In this document: positions 1 through 7,803 of the stretch, piece by piece
How positions within the stretch are numbered: position 1 is the first letter of the stretch
How the letters are laid out: every line of letters starts with the position of its first letter
DNA from: an uncultured Veillonella sp.
Lineage (GTDB): Bacteria > Bacillota > Negativicutes > Veillonellales > Veillonellaceae
Direction of reading: 5' to 3'
DNA length: 18,496 nucleotides
NCBI RefSeq assembly: GCF_900545205.1
Contig: NZ_UQYC01000037.1
Span: 1-18,496 of the forward strand
The notes under the pieces: model-generated
What the model saw: only the letters and a program-made list of their open reading frames with translations
Told to the model about the DNA's origin: nothing
The model's database searches: none
Made by a program: the position numbers and the translations under genes

Positions 1-10
1 CATTGACATT

Positions 11-72
11 GAACCTCCTATGTTGAAATGTTGTGGTTGCCAGACCAACTTCATTCTATCACTAGGAGGTTC
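11..72 (-). promoter_or_regulatory. RBS-sequestering inverted repeat in a leader
   Basis: The arms TAGGAGGTTC (63-72 on plus) and GAACCTCCTA (11-20) are perfectly complementary and enclose about 42 bases. In minus-strand RNA the 3' arm holds the AGGAGG Shine-Dalgarno just before the ATG at 9-7, so folding would hide it. The loop contains a smaller 4-bp hairpin (34-37 with 44-47). A comparable RBS-blocking leader is known in IS200, where it keeps transposase synthesis very low. Confidence 0.6.
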
Positions 73-100
73 TTTCCTTTTCTCTAAGAATTTTTTATCG

Positions 101-121
101 ACCCCCAGTTTAACTGGGGGT
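101..121 (-). repeat. Perfect 10-bp-arm palindrome, likely transposon end hairpin
   Basis: The sequence reads ACCCCCAGTT, T, AACTGGGGGT, so two 10-base arms are separated by one base. This fits the subterminal imperfect palindromes bound by Y1 transposases. It could also act as a terminator for plus-strand transcripts, but the following T-run is only three bases, so the transposon-end reading is preferred. Confidence 0.6.
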
Positions 122-144
122 TTAGTCATGCCTATTCGGCGTAC

Positions 145-180
145 AAAAAAAACTAGTATAAGTTTTATCCTTATACTAGT
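145..180 (-). terminator. Rho-independent terminator after the ANTAR regulator
   Basis: An 11-bp perfect stem (152-162 with 170-180, 7-base loop) is followed on the minus strand by eight T residues (plus-strand A-run 145-152). It sits 9 bases past the stop codon of the response regulator and ends the long thiL-to-regulator operon. Confidence 0.88.
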
Positions 181-188
181 CTTTTCAT

Positions 189-755
189 CTATTTAGAAAC
201 TTGATTAATTAATGCCTTACAGATATTAACAATACTATCACGTTTCTTCATACTTAGGGCACGAATGCGATTGTACGCTTCCTCTTCAGATAAAGAGTAT
301 AGCTCCATCAATATACCGGTAGCCTTTTGAATGATTTTACGATCTTCTAATGACTGTTCTAATTCTGCCATTTTTTCACGTAGCTGAGCATCACTATGAT
401 AACGGCCTAATGCCATTTCTAAGGTGGGAACTAATTGCTCTTCACGTACAGGTTTTATTAAATAGCCATATACGCCAGATTCTCTAGCCTTATCAATTAA
501 ATCCTGTTGACTATAGCTTGTTAATAGTACGACTGGTGCTTCATGGTGAAAGCCAATTTGACGTGCTGCTTCGATGCCATCTAACTCCGGCATTTTTACA
601 TCCATTAGAACAATATCAGGCTTATATTTTTTACAAAGCTTAATGGCTTCCACTCCATTAGTGCCTTCTGCTACAACTTCATGACCACAGGATTCAATAA
701 TATCGCGTAGATCCATACGTATAAGGGATTCATCATCCACTATTAAAACGCGCAT
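189..755 (-). CDS. ANTAR-domain response regulator (RNA-binding antiterminator)
   Basis: The 188-residue protein has a receiver domain at about 1-120, with acidic pocket D7-D8, phospho-acceptor D52 (LMDVKMP), T79 and K101. A coiled-coil linker leads to a C-terminal ANTAR domain (about 125-183; KATGILMELYSLSEEEAY). ANTAR proteins of the EutV/AmiR/NasR type are known to bind paired hexaloop RNA stem-loops and prevent terminator formation when phosphorylated. The ATG directly abuts the stop codon of the upstream kinase (TAA then ATG), with AAGGAG six bases before it, so the pair is co-translated. The cognate partner is inferred to be that kinase. The targets are not visible: there is no ethanolamine or nitrate gene here, so a EutV name would be unsupported. 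Confidence 0.9.
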   Translation of the reverse strand: MRVLIVDDESLIRMDLRDIIESCGHEVVAEGTNGVEAIKLCKKYKPDIVLMDVKMPELDGIEAARQIGFHHEAPVVLLTSYSQQDLIDKARESGVYGYLIKPVREEQLVPTLEMALGRYHSDAQLREKMAELEQSLEDRKIIQKATGILMELYSLSEEEAYNRIRALSMKKRDSIVNICKALINQVSK

Positions 756-2144
756 TTACTTCTCCTTCTTCATATGTATTGTTACTAGTACACCAACATC
801 TGTATTTTCTACAGATAGTTTACCTTTTAACTCATGGGTAACTAAATTATTAATGATAGTTAGTCCTAATCGCTTGTTAGAATTAATAGAAAACTCTGGA
901 GGCAACCCTTTACCCGTATCAGAAAAAGCTAATACAATATATTCCTCTGAATCTGTAACAGCTAAACGAATCTCTCCATTTTTACCATCTAAGCCATGTT
1001 CAAGGCTATTGGTAATTAGCTCATTAATTATGAGGGATACATAACTTGCCATATGAGAGGATATCAACATATCCTCTCCACTATAGGTAAACGTAACATC
1101 TTGGTCTTGTCGAACCATACTCATACGCAATAAGCGACATAGCTCGTCATAAATTGATCGGATACCTATATAATCCTCGTCATAATGGGATACAATATCG
1201 TGAACTAATGCCATACTTTCAATACGATTTATTCCCTCTTGCAAGGCTTGTTTAACCTCCGGCAAGCTAGAACGTCTAGCCTCCATACGCAACAATCCAG
1301 CTACGGTTTGTAAATTATTTTTTACACGATGATGAACCTCTTTAATAATCGAGTTCTTTACCAATAACTCTTGTTGCTGTTTACTTTCACGGGTACAATC
1401 GTGAAGCACGAGGAAACAACGGGTTTCATTACGCCCCATAGCAATAGGAATCATATGTTGACGAATGACCATATCTTGATAGATCTCTTCACTAGTATAT
1501 ATTGTTCTATCATCTAACACTTGTTGGATGGCTGAAACTTTTAAGGTACTGCTATAAATTGATGAGCCCACAAGTCGTCGGTCAAATCCTAGCAAATCTA
1601 CTAGTTGTACTGCAGATTCATTACCATAGAGAATTTTATGAGAATCATCAAAGATGATTAAACCGTCAAAATATGATATAGGTTCGTACGATTGTATTTG
1701 CTCATCCGTAGCAGTCAGCATAAGCCGTTGCATCGTATCTGACAAGGTATACTCTTGCTCATATTGCTCTATCTTAATAGACGGAGACACGGTAAAAGCA
1801 ATTCCCCCAATAATACGCCCACCATTGTCTACAACAGGAAAAACATGTTGTCGTTGATCATGTTCTACCCCTATAAGAGGCTGTCCATTTTCCATCATAG
1901 AATGCCATGTATTATTCCCTCTTAACTGTCGAGTAATAACACCTTGCTCACTTCGTTCAATACACAGCATATCAGCACGATGATGCATTATACCTTGTGA
2001 GGACTCTAGAAGGGGTGTAAAAATCTGTATCCTTTGACGGGTCAATGACTCGCCAAAGGATATAAGTTTACTAATATGCTCTAGTAATGAGGTTTGTAAA
2101 GGACCTAATGGTGTTGTATTTAAAATATCTTGACCGATATCCAC
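756..2144 (-). CDS. Soluble HisKA_2-type sensor histidine kinase, partner of ANTAR regulator
   Basis: About 462 residues with no transmembrane segment. Using numbering from an upstream TTG at 2162, an N-terminal GAF-like sensor region covers about 25-150 and a PAS-like domain about 160-255. A HisKA_2 dimerisation/phosphotransfer helix follows with EVHHRVKNNLQ (H278/H279), then an HATPase domain with N-box NELITNS (380-386) and G-box DTGKGLP. This layout matches the EutW/PdtaS kinase group that phosphorylates ANTAR regulators. I prefer the GTG at 2144, two bases past the tsaD stop and six bases after AGAGGA. The longer TTG form would overlap tsaD by 16 bases and lacks a placed RBS. The ligand cannot be deduced; the lack of membrane helices suggests a cytoplasmic signal. 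Confidence 0.88.
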   Translation of the reverse strand: MDIGQDILNTTPLGPLQTSLLEHISKLISFGESLTRQRIQIFTPLLESSQGIMHHRADMLCIERSEQGVITRQLRGNNTWHSMMENGQPLIGVEHDQRQHVFPVVDNGGRIIGGIAFTVSPSIKIEQYEQEYTLSDTMQRLMLTATDEQIQSYEPISYFDGLIIFDDSHKILYGNESAVQLVDLLGFDRRLVGSSIYSSTLKVSAIQQVLDDRTIYTSEEIYQDMVIRQHMIPIAMGRNETRCFLVLHDCTRESKQQQELLVKNSIIKEVHHRVKNNLQTVAGLLRMEARRSSLPEVKQALQEGINRIESMALVHDIVSHYDEDYIGIRSIYDELCRLLRMSMVRQDQDVTFTYSGEDMLISSHMASYVSLIINELITNSLEHGLDGKNGEIRLAVTDSEEYIVLAFSDTGKGLPPEFSINSNKRLGLTIINNLVTHELKGKLSVENTDVGVLVTIHMKKEK

Positions 2145-2146
2145 GA

Positions 2147-3178
2147 TTAATCCTCTTTCCAAGATACATGACCAATTTCAACACTTGGTTTTGCATTCAA
2201 TGTTAAATCTGCGAATTTACCAGCTTGGGCCATATAATAAGCGCGACAACCAATCATCGCCGCATTATCAGTGGACAAAATTTTATGAGGCTTGTAATAT
2301 GTAAAATCTTCTTTTTCGCACATCTTTTGCAATGCCGCTTGTAAACCTTTATTAGCAGAAACGCCACCAGCTATGGTAATACGAGTTTCACCCAATGTAT
2401 GCGCTGCATCTCGTGTTTTCTCAACTAATACATCCACAATCGCCTTTTGGAAGGACGCTGCAACGTCTGCTTGATTTATAGGTTCATTCTTTTGCTGCTT
2501 ACTATTTAAATAGTTTAACACCGCAGATTTCAAGCCACTAAAACTGAATTCGAAATTACCAGGCTCACTCAAAGCCTTTGGAAATTCAATAGCATCTGGA
2601 TTGCCTTGAATTGCGAGGGCATCGATATGAGGGCCACCTGGGTATGGGAACCCCATAACACGAGCAATTTTATCAAATGCTTCCCCCGCTGCATCATCCC
2701 GAGTCTGTCCAAGGATATCAAACTCTTCATAGCCTTTTACATGCACTAACATGGTATGACCACCAGACACAACAAGACTCAAAAATGGAGGCTCCAATTC
2801 CGGATTAGCTAAGAAATTAGCAAAAATATGACCTTCCATATGGTGAACTGGAACCAAAGGAATACCTGTAGCAAAGGATAATCCCTTCGCAGCAGCTACA
2901 CCAACCAATAATGCGCCTACAAGGCCTGGACCGTAGGTAACACCAATATGGTCGATATCTTGTAACGTCACATTTGCATCGCGCAGAGCTTGATCTATGA
3001 CAGGTATGACTTGTTCTATATGATGGCGTGATGCAATTTCAGGTACAACACCACCAAATTTTCTATGAATAGGCACTTGGCTAGAAATTACATTAGATAA
3101 AACAGTACGCCCATCCTTTAGGACGGATGCAGATGTTTCATCGCAACTACTTTCCAAGGCTAATGTGTAAATACTCAT
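2147..3178 (-). CDS. tsaD: tRNA N6-threonylcarbamoyladenosine synthase subunit TsaD
   Basis: The 343-residue protein is full length for the ASKHA-fold TsaD/Kae1 family. It transfers the threonylcarbamoyl group from threonylcarbamoyl-AMP to A37 of ANN-decoding tRNAs, acting with TsaB and TsaE. The metal-binding HxxxH motif is present (H113, H117 in HHMEGHIFAN), as are the N-terminal ESSCDETS, the VSGGHT phosphate loop and the C-terminal STDNAAM acidic site. Its ATG overlaps the rimI stop as ATGA, with GAGGAA five bases upstream. Its own stop lies two bases before the preferred start of the sensor kinase, so translation is probably coupled both ways. Confidence 0.97.
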   Translation of the reverse strand: MSIYTLALESSCDETSASVLKDGRTVLSNVISSQVPIHRKFGGVVPEIASRHHIEQVIPVIDQALRDANVTLQDIDHIGVTYGPGLVGALLVGVAAAKGLSFATGIPLVPVHHMEGHIFANFLANPELEPPFLSLVVSGGHTMLVHVKGYEEFDILGQTRDDAAGEAFDKIARVMGFPYPGGPHIDALAIQGNPDAIEFPKALSEPGNFEFSFSGLKSAVLNYLNSKQQKNEPINQADVAASFQKAIVDVLVEKTRDAAHTLGETRITIAGGVSANKGLQAALQKMCEKEDFTYYKPHKILSTDNAAMIGCRAYYMAQAGKFADLTLNAKPSVEIGHVSWKED

Positions 3179-3624
3179 TCTATTTCCTCTGAAACGAGAG
3201 ACATAATATAAGCATCCTCTTTTGGCTCTGAATAATAATCTTTGCGAATTCCCTTAACAGTAAATCCTAGATTTCTATACATTGCCAAGGCAGGTAAATT
3301 AGATATGCGTACCTCCAAGAAGATTTCATGCATCCCTCTATTCAAACATTCTTCTATTAATTCTTTAGTAAGTTTTGAGCCATATCCCTTACCACGGGCG
3401 GAAGGTAGAATGGCGATATTCGTAATCTGTCCTTCATCGTATACGAGCCAAGCACCCGCATAGCCCACAATATGCTCATCTTCACAAATAACCATATATA
3501 GCTTATTATGGGCCCCTTCAAGTTCAGCAAGTACAGATTCTAAGCTCCATGGAACAGAAAAGGACTGTTGTTCTATATCATAAATGGCTTGAGCATCATC
3601 TACCGTAGCTAACCGAATCTCCAT
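3175..3624 (-). CDS. rimI: Ribosomal protein S18-alanine N-acetyltransferase RimI (GNAT)
   Basis: A single GNAT acetyltransferase domain of 149 residues, the usual RimI length. The acetyl-CoA loop is seen around 71-86 (LPSARGKGYGSKL, matching R/QxxGxG/A), with the late family signature LEVRISNLPALAMYRNLGF. RimI acetylates the N-terminal alanine of ribosomal protein S18 in enterobacteria, while homologues elsewhere can act on other N-termini. A rimI between tsaB and tsaD is a common Firmicute arrangement, which supports the name. The ATG shares one base with the tsaB stop (TAATG), and AGGAG stands seven bases upstream. Confidence 0.93.
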   Translation of the reverse strand: MEIRLATVDDAQAIYDIEQQSFSVPWSLESVLAELEGAHNKLYMVICEDEHIVGYAGAWLVYDEGQITNIAILPSARGKGYGSKLTKELIEECLNRGMHEIFLEVRISNLPALAMYRNLGFTVKGIRKDYYSEPKEDAYIMSLVSEEIE

Positions 3625-4382
3625 TATTCTACTCCTGCCGCTTCGGTGACAACAACCGTAGGATTTTGGTTTAACATGTCTGGATTATCCTTGTGTCGTT
3701 CCTCCCATAAAACCTCTGCTTCAGAGCGACGGATATAATAAGGCACCATATCCATTGGATCACATATCTCTTCACAGATAACTAAGTCTCGTCCCGCTAA
3801 AAGTAAAGAACTGGCTTTGGGAATGCGTTGTGAAATATCAAGAATAGTCAAATTAGTATCGTTTTCGTCTAAAAGCTTTTCAATACGCTTGATACCATCA
3901 CCTAAGAATAAGACCTCTTCCTTAGTTTCTCGGAACTTTTCTAATAAATCACTAACCGCAATAACAAACGGTTCCTCTTTACATACTAGCTCATTGTTTT
4001 CATATCGATATAGACCTGCATATACATGCTTTTTCTGAGCATCGATTACAGTACAGATAGTTCTATTTGTATATGAAACATTATGAGCCAAACTATCCAT
4101 GGTCATCACACCGTACAATGGAATTTGTAAGGCATAAGCCATAGCTTTTGCAGTCCCCATACCTATACGCAATCCCGTAAATGAACCAGGACCAATGCTA
4201 ACTATAATACCTTTTAGTTCATTCTTTTTTACTTGTGAGGCTCGCAACAACATGTCGATGTGAGGTATTAGCTGCTCAGAATGAGTTAATCCCGCTTGAA
4301 TGGTTAGTTCACCAATCAAGTTTGTTTCATCCATTAAGGCCACACTCGATACGAGCGAACTTGTCTCAATTCCCAACCACAT
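3624..4382 (-). CDS. tsaB: tRNA threonylcarbamoyladenosine scaffold subunit TsaB
   Basis: The 252-residue ASKHA-fold protein begins GIETSS and carries the conserved SIGPGSFTGLRIGMGTAKA segment (about 62-80). TsaB dimerises with TsaD and recruits TsaE; it is not catalytic itself. Length is slightly above the usual 220-240 because of a low-complexity C-terminal tail after about residue 225. The start has a strong AGGAGG five bases before ATG. The first 17 bases overlap the end of tsaE in another frame, consistent with coupled synthesis of a fixed-ratio complex. Confidence 0.95.
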   Translation of the reverse strand: MWLGIETSSLVSSVALMDETNLIGELTIQAGLTHSEQLIPHIDMLLRASQVKKNELKGIIVSIGPGSFTGLRIGMGTAKAMAYALQIPLYGVMTMDSLAHNVSYTNRTICTVIDAQKKHVYAGLYRYENNELVCKEEPFVIAVSDLLEKFRETKEEVLFLGDGIKRIEKLLDENDTNLTILDISQRIPKASSLLLAGRDLVICEEICDPMDMVPYYIRRSEAEVLWEERHKDNPDMLNQNPTVVVTEAAGVE

Positions 4383-4860
4383 ATGGGCCTCCTATATCTA
4401 CTAAATCATCTTTTGTAAGATAATCACTACTTAACGTAATGGATCGGCTTGTATCATCAATACGAGTCAGATATATCCATAATGTTTCATCTGGTAATTC
4501 ATCAGAAAATTTATCAGCCCACTCCACAATGGATACACAGTCCTCTGTATATTCGTAAAAGCCAATATTTTCTAATTCACTTATATCATCTAATCGATAT
4601 ACATCAAAATGATATAAATGTGTTCTATCAACATCGTAAGTATTCATGATGGCAAACGTAGGGCTAGTAATCTCCTCTGTAACGCCAAACCCTTTCGCAA
4701 TGCCTTGGGATAGATGTGTTTTTCCGGTCCCCAAATCACCAATTAAGGCAATACATAAAGGGTCACCACTTTGTTTGACCCATTTGCCTAATAATTGTCC
4801 AAATTGTTGTGTATCTTCAACTGTATGAGTCTCTAATTGAACCTGTGCCTTATGATTCAT
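4366..4860 (-). CDS. tsaE: tRNA threonylcarbamoyladenosine biosynthesis ATPase TsaE
   Basis: A 164-residue P-loop protein with Walker A GDLGTGKT (41-48), the family SPTFAIMNTY segment after it, and HFDVYRL and VEWADKF further on. TsaE hydrolyses ATP to reset the TsaBD complex during t6A synthesis. Its ATG overlaps the thiL stop region by 11 bases. The best upstream purine stretch (AAAGGA) lies about 13 bases away, so initiation probably depends on ribosomes finishing thiL. Confidence 0.95.
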   Translation of the reverse strand: MNHKAQVQLETHTVEDTQQFGQLLGKWVKQSGDPLCIALIGDLGTGKTHLSQGIAKGFGVTEEITSPTFAIMNTYDVDRTHLYHFDVYRLDDISELENIGFYEYTEDCVSIVEWADKFSDELPDETLWIYLTRIDDTSRSITLSSDYLTKDDLVDIGGPYVVGN

Positions 4861-5830
4861 GAAAATGATTATATCCTTTCGCTTCTATGGTCTTAATCGT
4901 TTTATCCGGTGTTACCATCTGCACCTGAGCTGATCCAGATACAACTTCACCAATTATTGTAATGCCTGCTAAATTCTCTAATTTAGGAAGCAATGATTTA
5001 GGAGCCGTAAATACTAGTTGAAAGTCCTCGCCACCATACAATGCATAATCTACTGGATTAGTCTGCAAATACTTAGCTAATTCATAAGTCTCCTCATGTA
5101 GTGGAATAGCTTTTTCCTCTATGACAATAGATACATTGCTAGCCGATGCAATTTCATTTAATTCACTACCGAGACCATCACTTATATCATTCATACTATG
5201 AATACCTAATTGTCTCAATTGTTGGCCCAATTCTATTTGTGGATCTGGACGTTGATGACCAACCTTGGTCATATGATAACCATCTAAATTATATGATAAG
5301 GCGCCCAAACCTGTAGCAGCATAACCTACGTAATTTGTAATACCCACAATATCACCTACTTGCGCACCGCTACGCATAATAGCAGTTCCTTTAGGGACAT
5401 CACCAATAATTGTTACAGTCCACACCATGGGCCCTTCCGTACGCACCGTATCCCCACCAAGTATATTAAGATGATATTTTGCGCATTGATCTTTTATACC
5501 TCTATAAACTTCATCAAGAATAGCCGTATCAACATATTCAGGTGCCGCCACAGATAGCACAATTTGACGAGGAGTACCACCCATAGCAGCAATATCACTC
5601 AAATTGGCCGTCATGAGACGATAGCCTACATCATAGGGCTTCATATAGTGAAAGCTAAAGTGAACCCCTTCCACCATCGTATCAGTGCTAATTAATTGAT
5701 CTGTTTCTTCCTTAGCACTATATACAGCACAATCATCACCAATTCCTGTAATCACAGTACTTGGATCATGTATCGTATTATCTTGAATGTGGCGAATGAA
5801 ATTAAATTCCCCTACATCTTTTAATTGCAT
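4850..5830 (-). CDS. thiL: Thiamine-monophosphate kinase ThiL
   Basis: ThiL phosphorylates thiamine monophosphate to thiamine diphosphate with ATP. The protein has the PurM/ThiL-type N-terminal ATP/metal signature ITGIGDDCAV, STDTMVEGVHF, the glycine/aspartate loop NILGGDTVRT, and SMNDISDGLGSEL followed by YGGEDFQLVF in the C-terminal half. I place the start at the ATG at 5830 (326 residues, MQLKDVGEF), because family members begin with a similar K-x-GEF stretch and AGGTG stands five bases upstream. A frame start at 5875 would run into the promoter. It is the first gene of the thiL-tsaEB-rimI-tsaD-kinase-ANTAR operon. Confidence 0.95.
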   Translation of the reverse strand: MQLKDVGEFNFIRHIQDNTIHDPSTVITGIGDDCAVYSAKEETDQLISTDTMVEGVHFSFHYMKPYDVGYRLMTANLSDIAAMGGTPRQIVLSVAAPEYVDTAILDEVYRGIKDQCAKYHLNILGGDTVRTEGPMVWTVTIIGDVPKGTAIMRSGAQVGDIVGITNYVGYAATGLGALSYNLDGYHMTKVGHQRPDPQIELGQQLRQLGIHSMNDISDGLGSELNEIASASNVSIVIEEKAIPLHEETYELAKYLQTNPVDYALYGGEDFQLVFTAPKSLLPKLENLAGITIIGEVVSGSAQVQMVTPDKTIKTIEAKGYNHFHES

Positions 5831-5860
5831 CTCATCACCTGGCTTCCGAGTAGTATACAT

Positions 5861-5888
5861 ATTGTATTGTAACATATATAAAAGACAA
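5861..5888 (-). promoter_or_regulatory. Probable sigma-A promoter for the thiL operon
   Basis: On the minus strand, TTGTCT (5888-5883, four of six consensus) and TACAAT (5866-5861, five of six) are 16 bases apart. The start codon of thiL at 5830 is about 30 bases downstream of the -10. The -35 begins right after the T-run of the terminator at 5890-5927. An overlapping second TACAAT at 5871-5866 has poor spacing to this -35. Confidence 0.6.
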
Positions 5889-5889
5889 C

Positions 5890-5927
5890 AAAAATAGCAG
5901 ATAGTTGATATATCAACTATCTGCTAT
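5890..5927 (-). terminator. Terminator of the amidase-GerMN operon
   Basis: Positions 5894-5927 form a perfect 34-base palindrome (17-base arms). It is followed on the minus strand by five T residues (plus A-run 5890-5894). It lies 18 bases past the GerMN stop. As a continuous palindrome its tip must open to form a small loop. The short T-run makes some read-through into thiL possible. Confidence 0.82.
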
Positions 5928-5944
5928 CAATGAGCCTAACTTAA

Positions 5945-6505
5945 TTATTTTTTAATTAGGTTTGTCATCCGTTTAACAGGATCTTTCGTATCAAAGGAAC
6001 CTACAGTAGTTACCTTTTTACCATTGCTAACGAAGAGAACACCATTAATATTATCAAAGGATGTCAATGTATTTACAATGGCAGCCATTTGTAATTTAAC
6101 AGTTAAGTCCCCACCATTACCTTTTACGAAAGCGTTATTCACTTCTACAGAAGCAATGCCGTCCTTTACAGTAACGGATGTAATTTCAATATCCTTGGAG
6201 AATACTGGATATTTTTGTGCTCTATCAGCTTTTAACATCGCTAGAAGAGCAGCTTTAGGCGTTACTTTGTCCGCCTCCATCTCAACGGTTGATTGTTTTA
6301 CCCCTGAGCCATCCTCTGTTGGAACAAAGAAGGCCATCTTAACCATTTCTTGAGATGTTTTTGTTGTTTCTGCATCCTTATTGACTTTCGTCTCTTGCAC
6401 AGGTTCACTTTTACTAGTTGTAGGTGCTTGATTAGGTGTACAACCCGCTGCAAATGCAAGCAAACCTACGCAGAGGATCGACAGAACTTGTTTACGTAAT
6501 TTCAT
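5945..6505 (-). CDS. GerMN-domain lipoprotein
   Basis: The 186-residue precursor has a lipoprotein signal peptide with lipobox AAGC, so the mature protein begins at C22. A Ser/Thr/Lys-rich linker (about 24-52) precedes a GerMN domain of about 120 residues (MVKMAFFVPTEDGSG to the C-terminus). GerMN was first named in spore germination protein GerM but is found in many envelope proteins of non-sporulating bacteria. Its ATG lies three bases past the amidase stop with GGAGG seven bases upstream, so the two are co-translated. A role with the amidase in peptidoglycan turnover is inferred, and membrane anchoring follows from the lipobox. Confidence 0.85.
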   Translation of the reverse strand: MKLRKQVLSILCVGLLAFAAGCTPNQAPTTSKSEPVQETKVNKDAETTKTSQEMVKMAFFVPTEDGSGVKQSTVEMEADKVTPKAALLAMLKADRAQKYPVFSKDIEITSVTVKDGIASVEVNNAFVKGNGGDLTVKLQMAAIVNTLTSFDNINGVLFVSNGKKVTTVGSFDTKDPVKRMTNLIKK

Positions 6506-6508
6506 CGA

Positions 6509-7606
6509 TTAACCTCCAAAGTAACTAGCAATACCATTGGCAATGCGATTTGCAAAGTCTTCTTGTGTTTGAGGAGATTGCAATACACGTTCTTCATTAG
6601 GGTTGGAAATAAAACCAAGCTCTACAAGAACTGCAGGCATGTTAGAATGTCTCAACACATATAAGTTACCTTCTTGAATGCCACGGTCACCATTGAAACC
6701 TGGAACGCTAGCAATTTGAGATTGTACCTTTTGTGCTAATCGAGCATCATTGCCTGTTTTACTATAGTAGTATGTTGCAATACCACCAACACTTGGGTTG
6801 TTGAATGCGTTAATATGCACACTGATGAGCGCATCAGAATTGCTACGGTTTGCTACGTTAACACGAGCACCCAATTCATCAACACCACTTGCATTAGGAC
6901 CGTATACGTCTACGTCTGTAGTACGAGTCATAAGCACTTTAGCGCCACGATTTTCTAGAGCTTTTTTCAAGTACATAGAAATCGGTAGTGTAATATTTTT
7001 CTCTTGTACACCATGCGGCCCAACGGCACCAGAGTCACTACCACCATGACCTGGGTCAATCGTAATTGTTTTACCAGATAGACCACCGCTAATAGAATAA
7101 TTACCGGATCCTGTTGGCATATTTTTCGCAGGATGTGCAGAAGGAGATGGACGTTTGCCATAATAAGCAGGTTTAGGTGCCACACCTTTTTTCTGTACAT
7201 CTACAACGATGCGATACGGTTTCTGATTAACCGTATCTTTCTTTAGGGAAAATACCTTTACATCACTCGTATCGATAGATGAAGGTGTCTTGATTGTTAC
7301 CTTCACATCTCTGCCATCTTCTGTGAGTCTAGCAGAACTAGCTATGCTAGAGTCCATATTGATATTCGCTTTAGCAGTTTTTAGCTTTGTGTTCTTTAAG
7401 GTAACAGTCGTCGTTTTCCCATCTTTGCTAATCGATGCAGACGCTTTTACCGGTGCTGACAAATCCATAACCATACGAACATATGGTACCGGTGCATCAG
7501 TTCGTGTCACCCATCGAGCATCTTCAAGATTAGCTGCCTTTGCTTGAGTCAAGAATAGTGGTATCGCCATCAAGACAGCAAGGCACATAAAAAATAGTTT
7601 ACGCAA
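6509..7606 (-). CDS. AMIN-domain N-acetylmuramoyl-L-alanine amidase (AmiC-like)
   Basis: A secreted Amidase_3 zinc enzyme that cleaves the bond between N-acetylmuramic acid and the peptide stem. Order of parts: signal peptide ending near AKA-A (about residue 25), an AMIN localisation domain (about 28-140), a Pro/Lys/Ser linker, then the catalytic domain (180-365). Catalytic and zinc residues are visible as H187 (DPGHGG), E202 (VQEKN), H264 (SVHINA) and E329 (VELGF). I place the start at TTG 7606, eight bases after GGAG. The GTG at 7615, which touches that GGAG, would add three residues. No convincing promoter with both boxes was found in the 245 bases upstream, although TATAAT-like boxes occur at 7726-7721 and 7771-7766. 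Confidence 0.93.
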   Translation of the reverse strand: MRKLFFMCLAVLMAIPLFLTQAKAANLEDARWVTRTDAPVPYVRMVMDLSAPVKASASISKDGKTTTVTLKNTKLKTAKANINMDSSIASSARLTEDGRDVKVTIKTPSSIDTSDVKVFSLKKDTVNQKPYRIVVDVQKKGVAPKPAYYGKRPSPSAHPAKNMPTGSGNYSISGGLSGKTITIDPGHGGSDSGAVGPHGVQEKNITLPISMYLKKALENRGAKVLMTRTTDVDVYGPNASGVDELGARVNVANRSNSDALISVHINAFNNPSVGGIATYYYSKTGNDARLAQKVQSQIASVPGFNGDRGIQEGNLYVLRHSNMPAVLVELGFISNPNEERVLQSPQTQEDFANRIANGIASYFGG

Positions 7607-7803
7607 TACATTCACTCCAATCTAACTGACATACGTAGTGTCCAAACCATAGAGATGAGTCGATGATATCTTTGTGAATCAAAGTCTCATCGTTCCAATC
7701 TATCCATAAACTAATGTTAGATTATAGATAGATTATTTCATACAAACATGAAGATTAGTATGCCGATTATACATATTACTATATAAAGTCTTTATACAGT
7801 ACA

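Larger units (their letters stand above)
1..121 (-). mobile_element. Left end of a probable IS200/IS605-family element, cut by window edge
   Basis: Three things are seen together on the minus strand. There is a perfect palindrome at 101-121, then a 10-bp inverted repeat (63-72 with 11-20) that pairs the ribosome binding site of the next frame. An ATG follows at 9-7, so only the first three codons (ATG TCA ATG) of the gene lie in the window. IS200-type elements are known to carry subterminal palindromes and a leader hairpin that blocks translation of the Y1 transposase tnpA. The family call is inferred from this architecture because no transposase protein is visible. The exact tip of the element, probably between about 122 and 144, cannot be placed. 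Confidence 0.55.

Noticed and set aside
189..2144. Naming the pair EutV/EutW
   Set aside because: The domain layout fits, but there are no ethanolamine-utilisation genes in the window. The name would imply a function the context does not support.
6024..6353. Plus-strand open frame of 109 codons opposite the GerMN gene
   Set aside because: It is antisense to a well-supported lipoprotein, with no RBS and no protein family features.
6967..7200. Minus-strand open frame of 77 codons inside the amidase gene
   Set aside because: It is out of frame with the catalytic domain it overlaps and has no recognisable features.
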